In this document: piece by piece, positions 21,502 through 26,271 of the stretch
Numbering within the stretch: the stretch's first letter is position 1
How the letters are laid out: every line of letters starts with the position of its first letter
NCBI GenBank assembly: GCA_021818045.1
Contig: JAKAFF010000001.1
Span: 1-26,271, forward strand
Source of the DNA: a bacterium
GTDB lineage: Bacteria > Chlamydiota > Chlamydiia > Chlamydiales > SM23-39
DNA length: 26,271 nt
Reading direction: 5' to 3'
The notes under the pieces: model-generated
Seen by the model: the letters and a program-made list of their open reading frames with translations, nothing else
What the model was told of the DNA's origin: nothing
Databases searched by the model: none
Position numbers and translations under genes: made by a program

Positions 21502-24500
21502 AAAGCGCCCTCATCTTAGGCTCTGGAGGGCTACGCATTGGCCAAGCAGGGGAATTTGATTATTCGGGATCGCAAGCCATCAAGGCTTTAAAAGAAGAGG
21601 GCATTCGCACGCTGCTTGTCAACCCCAACATTGCAACCGTGCAAACAGACCCCGACATGGTAGACGAGGTATACCTCGAACCGCTCACCATCTCCTCGAT
21701 TGAAAAAATCATCATCAAAGAGCGCCCCTCCTCTATTCTCTTAAGCTTTGGAGGGCAAACAGCGCTCAATCTCGGCCTCGAACTCGATCGCCTGGGCATC
21801 CTTAAAAAGCATAAAGTCACCGTCCTTGGCACCCCGATTGAAGCGATCCGCCTCACAGAAGATAGAGAGCTTTTTAAGCAACATTTAGAATCCATGGGCA
21901 TCCTGTGTCCCAAAAGCATTGCCGTCACAAGTGTCGAAGAGGCGCTTCTTGCCGCCCAACAAATTGGCTATCCGCTCATGATGCGCTCAGGCTTTTCTTT
22001 AGGAGGACTCGGCTCTGGAAGAATCGACTCAGACGCCATGCTCATTAAGCAAGCCCACGCAGCGCTTCAAGGAGCCCCGCAAATCCTCATTGAAGAGTAT
22101 CTACTCGGCTGGAAAGAGTTCGAATATGAAATCGTACGCGACGCTGCAGACCAAGCGCTTGCGATCTGCAACATGGAAAACTTCGACCCCATGGGCATTC
22201 ACACAGGGGAAAGCATCGTCGTCGCCCCCATTCAAACCCTCAACAATGATGAAGTGCAGTTATTGCGCACAATTGCCATCCAATGTGCACGCCACTTTCA
22301 GATCCAAGGAGAGTGCAACGTACAATTTGCGCTCGACCCCAAAAGCGGCCAATACCGAGTCATTGAAATGAACGCTCGCCTCTCTAGATCCAGCGCACTG
22401 GCATCAAAAGCCACAGGCTATCCCCTGGCATTTGTGGCAGCGAAATTAGCCCTTGGCTATCGCCTCGATGAAATCACCAACGCCATCACAAAAAAGACCA
22501 CCGCCTTTTTTGAGCCAGCTCTTGATTACATCGTCGTCAAAATCCCCCGTTGGGACACTCAAAAGCTCAAAACCGCCGACCGCACCATTGGCACAGAGAT
22601 GAAAAGTGTCGGAGAAGTCATGGCCATCGGCCGCACATTCCCAGAAGCGCTCCAAAAAGGGATCCGCATGCTCAACATCGACTCGCAAGGCATCGACGAC
22701 CCTCCAGAATCCATCGACAAACCTCTCGACGACATCCGCCATCCAACAGATAGGCGTCTCTTTGCCATCTATCAAGCCCTCCAAACAAAAGAGACTCTTA
22801 GCACCATTGCCGACCTATCCCACATCGACCTTTGGTTTCTCGAGCAAATTCGAGAACTTGCCCTCTTTCAAAACCACCTCATCAAACACAAACTCACCCC
22901 CGCTCTACTCAAACAGGCAAAACAACTAGGGTTTTCCGACGCATCGATCGCGCGCCTGAAAAAAATCAAAGAAAAGCAAGTGCGTCAACTGCGCATCAAG
23001 CACAAAATCACCCCCTTTTTCAAACAAATCGACACCTTAGCAGGCGAATTTGATGCAAAGACAAACTACCTCTATGCCACCTATCACGCACAATGCCATG
23101 ACATTGTCCCGTCCGCAAAAAAACCCATCATCGTCCTAGGCTCTGGACCCTACTGCATCGGCTCTTCTGTGGAATTTGATTGGTGCGCCGTCAACATGGC
23201 CCGCACTTTAAGAAACTTGGGCGCTGAAACCATCCTCATCAACTCCAACCCCGAAACCGTCTCCACCGATTTCGACGAATCCGACCGCCTCTATTTTGAA
23301 GAACTCACATTTGAGCGCGTCCAAGACATAGCCTCCTTCGAAACGCCCTACGGCCTCATCGTCTCCGTAGGCGGACAAATTGCCAACAACCTCGCCTACC
23401 CCCTACACACAGCGGGCTACCCGCTTCTAGGAACCAAAGCCTCCTCCATCGACAAAGCAGAAAACCGCGATACCTTCTCCTCTCTTTTGAAAACGCTCCA
23501 CATCGACCAACCCCCTTGGCAGCGTGTCACGACGCTTAAAAACGCCCAAGACTTTGCCCGTCAAGTGGGATACCCCATCTTAATCCGACCCTCTTACGTC
23601 CTCTCTGGCGCTGCCATGAACGTCGTTACAAGCGATGAAGAGCTTGAAAAATACCTCAAAGAGGCGGCCCTCTTTTCGCCCGACCACCCCGTCGTCCTCT
23701 CCCAATTCATTGAAAATGCAAAAGAGCTTGAAATCGATGGCGTCGCCCAACGAGGAGAACTCATTATATCCGCCATCTCTGAGCACGTGGAAAATGCAGG
23801 CGTCCATTCGGGCGATGCGACCCTTGTCTTACCTCCTCAAAGACTCTATCTAGAGACCATCCGCCGTGCGAAAAACATTACCCGCGCCATTGTAAAAGCG
23901 CTTTACATTACAGGCCCCTTCAACATTCAATTCATTGCCAAAGACAACGCCATCCAGGTCATCGAATGCAACGTCCGCGCCTCGCGCTCCTTCCCCTTTG
24001 TTTCGAAAGTCACGGGCCACAACCTCATCGAGCTCACAGCGCAAATCCTGCTCGACAAATACACTCCGCGCTCCTTTGAAACCCTAGAACTCGATTACGT
24101 CGGCGTCAAAACCCCCCAATTTTCATACAAACGGCTCAAAGGGGCCGACCCGGTCGCGAACGTAGAGATGGCCTCGACCGGAGAGGTTGCTCACATTGGG
24201 GACACCTATCTCGACGCCTTTTTTATGTCTTGGCTCTCCACGGAGCAGGCCATTTTAGGCAAAAAGCTCCTCGTCTCTGCAAGCGCTGACTATCGCATCA
24301 AACTCCTCGACCCCTTGCGTCACCTCGAGGCTCAAGGGTGGGATCTCTTTGCAACGGAAGGGACCCATGATTTTCTCTCCCAACATGGCATCGGCTCTAT
24401 TGCCGTTTACAAAGTGGGGGAAAAATTTGAGCCAAACATCGCAACACTCCTAGCGCATCGGCGCATCGATCTCATCATCAACATTCCGGGTAAAGGACCA

Positions 24501-24662
24501 GACAAAGCAAGCGCTGGCTTCAAAATCCGCCGCCTTGCCATCGACCACCACATTCCTCTCATTACCAACCTGCAATTGGCTGTGATCTTTTTACAGTGTC
24601 TTTCTGAAGTGCGCTTAAGTCAACTCCCCGTCCGTTCTTTGCGCGAGATTATACAGCGATGA
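21498..24662 (+). CDS. carB: Carbamoyl-phosphate synthase large subunit
   Basis: CarB makes carbamoyl phosphate from ammonia, bicarbonate and two ATP. The 1054-residue product shows the ancient internal duplication. The first half starts ALILGSGGLRIGQAGEFDYSGSQA, with FGGQTALNLG and MMRSGFSLGGLGSG; the second half starts near residue 540 with IVLGSGPYCIGSSVEFDWCAV, NSNPETVSTDFDESDRLYFEEL, VGGQIANNLA and ILIRPSYVLSGAAM. Both ATP-grasp cores carry an IE-N-R segment (VIEMNARLSRSSALASKATG and VIECNVRASRSFPFVSKVTGHN). A MGS-like allosteric domain (about 915-1054) closes the protein. The S-G-P-x-R-I-G-Q motif of the second half reads GPYCIGSS here, a small departure. The stop overlaps the start of the next gene by 4 bases, so the three genes form one operon. 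Confidence 0.98.
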   Translation: MKSALILGSGGLRIGQAGEFDYSGSQAIKALKEEGIRTLLVNPNIATVQTDPDMVDEVYLEPLTISSIEKIIIKERPSSILLSFGGQTALNLGLELDRLGILKKHKVTVLGTPIEAIRLTEDRELFKQHLESMGILCPKSIAVTSVEEALLAAQQIGYPLMMRSGFSLGGLGSGRIDSDAMLIKQAHAALQGAPQILIEEYLLGWKEFEYEIVRDAADQALAICNMENFDPMGIHTGESIVVAPIQTLNNDEVQLLRTIAIQCARHFQIQGECNVQFALDPKSGQYRVIEMNARLSRSSALASKATGYPLAFVAAKLALGYRLDEITNAITKKTTAFFEPALDYIVVKIPRWDTQKLKTADRTIGTEMKSVGEVMAIGRTFPEALQKGIRMLNIDSQGIDDPPESIDKPLDDIRHPTDRRLFAIYQALQTKETLSTIADLSHIDLWFLEQIRELALFQNHLIKHKLTPALLKQAKQLGFSDASIARLKKIKEKQVRQLRIKHKITPFFKQIDTLAGEFDAKTNYLYATYHAQCHDIVPSAKKPIIVLGSGPYCIGSSVEFDWCAVNMARTLRNLGAETILINSNPETVSTDFDESDRLYFEELTFERVQDIASFETPYGLIVSVGGQIANNLAYPLHTAGYPLLGTKASSIDKAENRDTFSSLLKTLHIDQPPWQRVTTLKNAQDFARQVGYPILIRPSYVLSGAAMNVVTSDEELEKYLKEAALFSPDHPVVLSQFIENAKELEIDGVAQRGELIISAISEHVENAGVHSGDATLVLPPQRLYLETIRRAKNITRAIVKALYITGPFNIQFIAKDNAIQVIECNVRASRSFPFVSKVTGHNLIELTAQILLDKYTPRSFETLELDYVGVKTPQFSYKRLKGADPVANVEMASTGEVAHIGDTYLDAFFMSWLSTEQAILGKKLLVSASADYRIKLLDPLRHLEAQGWDLFATEGTHDFLSQHGIGSIAVYKVGEKFEPNIATLLAHRRIDLIINIPGKGPDKASAGFKIRRLAIDHHIPLITNLQLAVIFLQCLSEVRLSQLPVRSLREIIQR

Positions 24663-25735
24663 AAAATTTTTTGCTTCGTTTACTAGTCCGCCTTTTTCGC
24701 AAATCTCCCAACCCCACCCATCAGCGCATCCTGATCATCTCCACCACCGCTCTAGGGGACACTCTTTGGGCCGCCCCCGCTATTGAAAGCCTGCGCCAAA
24801 GCTGTCCAGCCGCCTACATCGCCGTCCTCACTAGCCCGACCGGCCAACAAGTGCTTGCCCACAACCCCCACATCGACCGCATTTATCCCCTCAAACTCAC
24901 CCTCCTTCCCACCCTCATCCGCGAGCGCTTCGACACCGTCCTCCTGTTCCATGCCTCGCAGCGCATCGCCCTTCCCCTTGCAGCTCTCCTTGGAGCCACC
25001 CGCATCATCGGCACCATGGGCCTCAACAAAGGACTCGACGACCTCCTCACCCACCCCCTTCCCAACATCCCACAGCACGAAATCACCCGCCGCCTGCAGA
25101 TCATCAGCGCTTATGGAGCCACCCCCACCACGCAAACCCTCTCCTTTTATCTCCAACCCCATGAACAGCTCTCCCGAAGCACACCATCGCTTGCGCGACC
25201 ATCTCCTCATCAAAACTCCATCCTACGCATTGCGCTTCATCCTGGATCCAAAGACCCATACAAGCGCTGGCCATCGGATCAATTCATCCAACTAGGCCGA
25301 AAGCTCAAGCAAAAATACGACTGTGAATTATGGATTACGGCAGCCGCAAGCGAAGCCACGCTTGCGCAGCACGTCGCGGCAAACATTCCTGAAGCACGCC
25401 TTGCCCCGCAAGACCTACCTTTGCGCGCCTTCGCTGCGTTTCTCAACGAAATGGATCTATTGATTTGCAATGACACAGGGCCCTTTCATCTAGCATGCGC
25501 CCTCAACCGGCAGGTAATTGGCATCTATGCCGCAACCGATCCGGCCCTTTGCGGACCCCACCGAGCGCCCAATGCCCGAGTCATTGCGCGCCGTCCCTGT
25601 TGCACCCCATGTCTAAAAAGAAAATGCCGCCAGCCCTTCTGCCTCCTGCAAATTGGAGTACATGAAGTACTTGCGGCTATTGAAACCCTACAATGTATAG
25701 AATCTCGATCCCTCCTCCCACTCAATACTTACTGA
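24659..25735 (+). CDS. Heptosyltransferase-type glycosyltransferase, family 9
   Basis: GT9 enzymes add ADP-heptose residues to lipopolysaccharide core at the cytosolic face of the inner membrane. The 358-residue product has a basic amphipathic N-terminal segment (FLLRLLVRLFRK), then the first Rossmann half with ILIISTTALGDTLWAAPAIESLRQ, and the second half with the donor-site signatures IALHPGSKDPYKRWP and LLICNDTGPFHLACALNRQVIGIYAATDP. Near the C terminus is the cysteine cluster PCCTPCLKRKC followed by FCLLQIGVHEV, as in WaaF/WaaC-like proteins. The acceptor and exact step cannot be told. Members of Chlamydia have a heptose-free core, so this gene suggests either a richer core or another sugar. 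The start overlaps the carB stop (ATGA), placing LPS synthesis and carbamoyl phosphate in one transcript, probably fortuitously. Confidence 0.9.
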   Translation: MKNFLLRLLVRLFRKSPNPTHQRILIISTTALGDTLWAAPAIESLRQSCPAAYIAVLTSPTGQQVLAHNPHIDRIYPLKLTLLPTLIRERFDTVLLFHASQRIALPLAALLGATRIIGTMGLNKGLDDLLTHPLPNIPQHEITRRLQIISAYGATPTTQTLSFYLQPHEQLSRSTPSLARPSPHQNSILRIALHPGSKDPYKRWPSDQFIQLGRKLKQKYDCELWITAAASEATLAQHVAANIPEARLAPQDLPLRAFAAFLNEMDLLICNDTGPFHLACALNRQVIGIYAATDPALCGPHRAPNARVIARRPCCTPCLKRKCRQPFCLLQIGVHEVLAAIETLQCIESRSLLPLNTY

Positions 25736-25740
25736 ACGGG

Positions 25741-26271
25741 TTAGGAGCTAACCGCCCTTCTGGGCACTATGTTATTAGCTGCAAGTGTGCCCTGGCGTGC
25801 AGATTGCGATAATTGCACTATCGATGCACTCCATCGCTCAAACCATTGTTTATGCTTCGTTAGGAGCTCCTCTGAACAGGAATCGCTCTGAACCTCACTC
25901 TGTATCTCCTGTAAACTCTGCAGCCATTTCTGCGGCTGAAAGTTCTTACGTATGGCATTTAATTGCCCGCAAAACACTTCAATCTGCGCCGATAATTCCC
26001 CCGAGGTTGCGCTGCGCAACAACCGAGATACACGTTGTGCTGCTCGATCTATGGCGTGACTAAACTCCTGTATTTCTGGTGGGAAGTGGTCCCCCTTAAA
26101 CGACTCGAAGAGCGCGATTGACTCATTTAGTTCTTTTAAAAACACCCGTTTGTCTTCAACAAAACGCTCCGTTGCTCTTCTCTCCGCCGCTTGAGCCGCC
26201 TCCAAAGATGCTGCCGCCTGTCTCTGTCCCATCCATCGTGCACCTAGAAAACCTGCAGTACCAACTCCTAA
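25741..26271 (-). CDS. Hypothetical coiled-coil protein with a glycine-rich hydrophobic segment (5' part outside window)
   Basis: The frame is open to the right edge, so the gene starts beyond it and the ATG at 26232 is internal. The visible 176 residues begin LGVGTAGFLGARWMG, a short Gly-rich hydrophobic segment that may end a membrane helix. A long helical, charged region follows (AAASLEAAQAAERRATERF onward), probably forming coiled coils, with two cysteines of no evident motif. I do not recognise the family. A membrane segment followed by a coiled coil is common in chlamydial inclusion-membrane and effector proteins, but that is only an analogy. It is convergent with the glycosyltransferase gene, with 5 bases between the stops; a small palindrome (GGTTAG-GAG-CTAACC, 25739-25753) covers the junction. 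Confidence 0.7.
   Translation of the reverse strand, partial: LGVGTAGFLGARWMGQRQAAASLEAAQAAERRATERFVEDKRVFLKELNESIALFESFKGDHFPPEIQEFSHAIDRAAQRVSRLLRSATSGELSAQIEVFCGQLNAIRKNFQPQKWLQSLQEIQSEVQSDSCSEELLTKHKQWFERWSASIVQLSQSARQGTLAANNIVPRRAVSS

Noticed and set aside
25739..25753. Small palindrome at the convergent stop codons as a terminator
   Set aside because: The 6-bp stem with a 3-base loop lies within coding sequence, is not followed by a T-tract, and could be chance.
1..26271. tRNA, rRNA, CRISPR array, insertion sequence or integrase
   Set aside because: No cloverleaf-like segment, spaced direct-repeat array, transposase or integrase motif was noticed on reading both strands. A covariance-model search would be the decisive check.

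Overview
The window is about 26 kb of densely coding bacterial DNA, almost certainly from a member of the Chlamydiota outside the genus Chlamydia. The evidence is gene content and order: fusA followed directly by rpsJ; a nifU-nifS-gpmA-rluB-birA-rodA neighbourhood that from memory matches Chlamydia trachomatis CT720-CT726 with a local rearrangement; a PiT phosphate permease with its accessory protein; and a glutamine-binding-type lipoprotein near hemH. Classical Chlamydia lack carAB, so the complete carA-carB pair points to an environmental lineage such as Waddlia- or Criblamydia-like organisms. No finer placement is possible from the sequence alone.

Layout. 1-1039: end of fusA and rpsJ, closed by a bidirectional terminator. 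1093-3665 (minus): rodA, a small beta-rich protein gene, a small lipoprotein gene and a two-helix membrane protein gene, partly overlapping. 3709-4434: birA. 4399-6931 (minus): gpmA, nifS and nifU, with overlapping start and stop codons. 6993-7700: rluB. 7719-10257 (minus): an accessory pair of a FecR-domain exported protein and a ShlB/FhaC-type outer-membrane transporter. 10624-11913: a divergent secreted YVTN beta-propeller. 12037-12837: a vWA-like cytosolic protein ending in a CaaX box. 12841-12946: a large perfect inverted repeat. 13044-15137: PiT accessory protein and PiT permease. 15180-17705: glycogen phosphorylase. 17698-19490 (minus): an outer-membrane barrel protein and an ABC solute-binding lipoprotein. 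19509-20426: ferrochelatase. 20455-25735: carA, carB and a heptosyltransferase-type glycosyltransferase, all translationally overlapping. 25741-26271 (minus): a coiled-coil protein running off the right edge.

Most genes are core housekeeping: translation, cell shape, Fe-S/PLP-fold proteins, glycolysis and glycogen use, phosphate uptake, haem, pyrimidine/arginine precursor supply and LPS core. The accessory block at about 7.7-13.0 kb is the most unusual part.

Three observations stand out. First, the NifS- and NifU-like proteins lack the canonical PLP lysine and most IscU-type ligands, yet keep the desulfurase cysteine position and the C-terminal CxxC. Second, the vWA-like protein ends in CAIQ, a farnesylation-type CaaX motif, which suggests a host-modified effector. 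Third, several genes have a good -10 box only 6-11 bases before the start codon, implying leaderless or ultra-short-leader transcripts.
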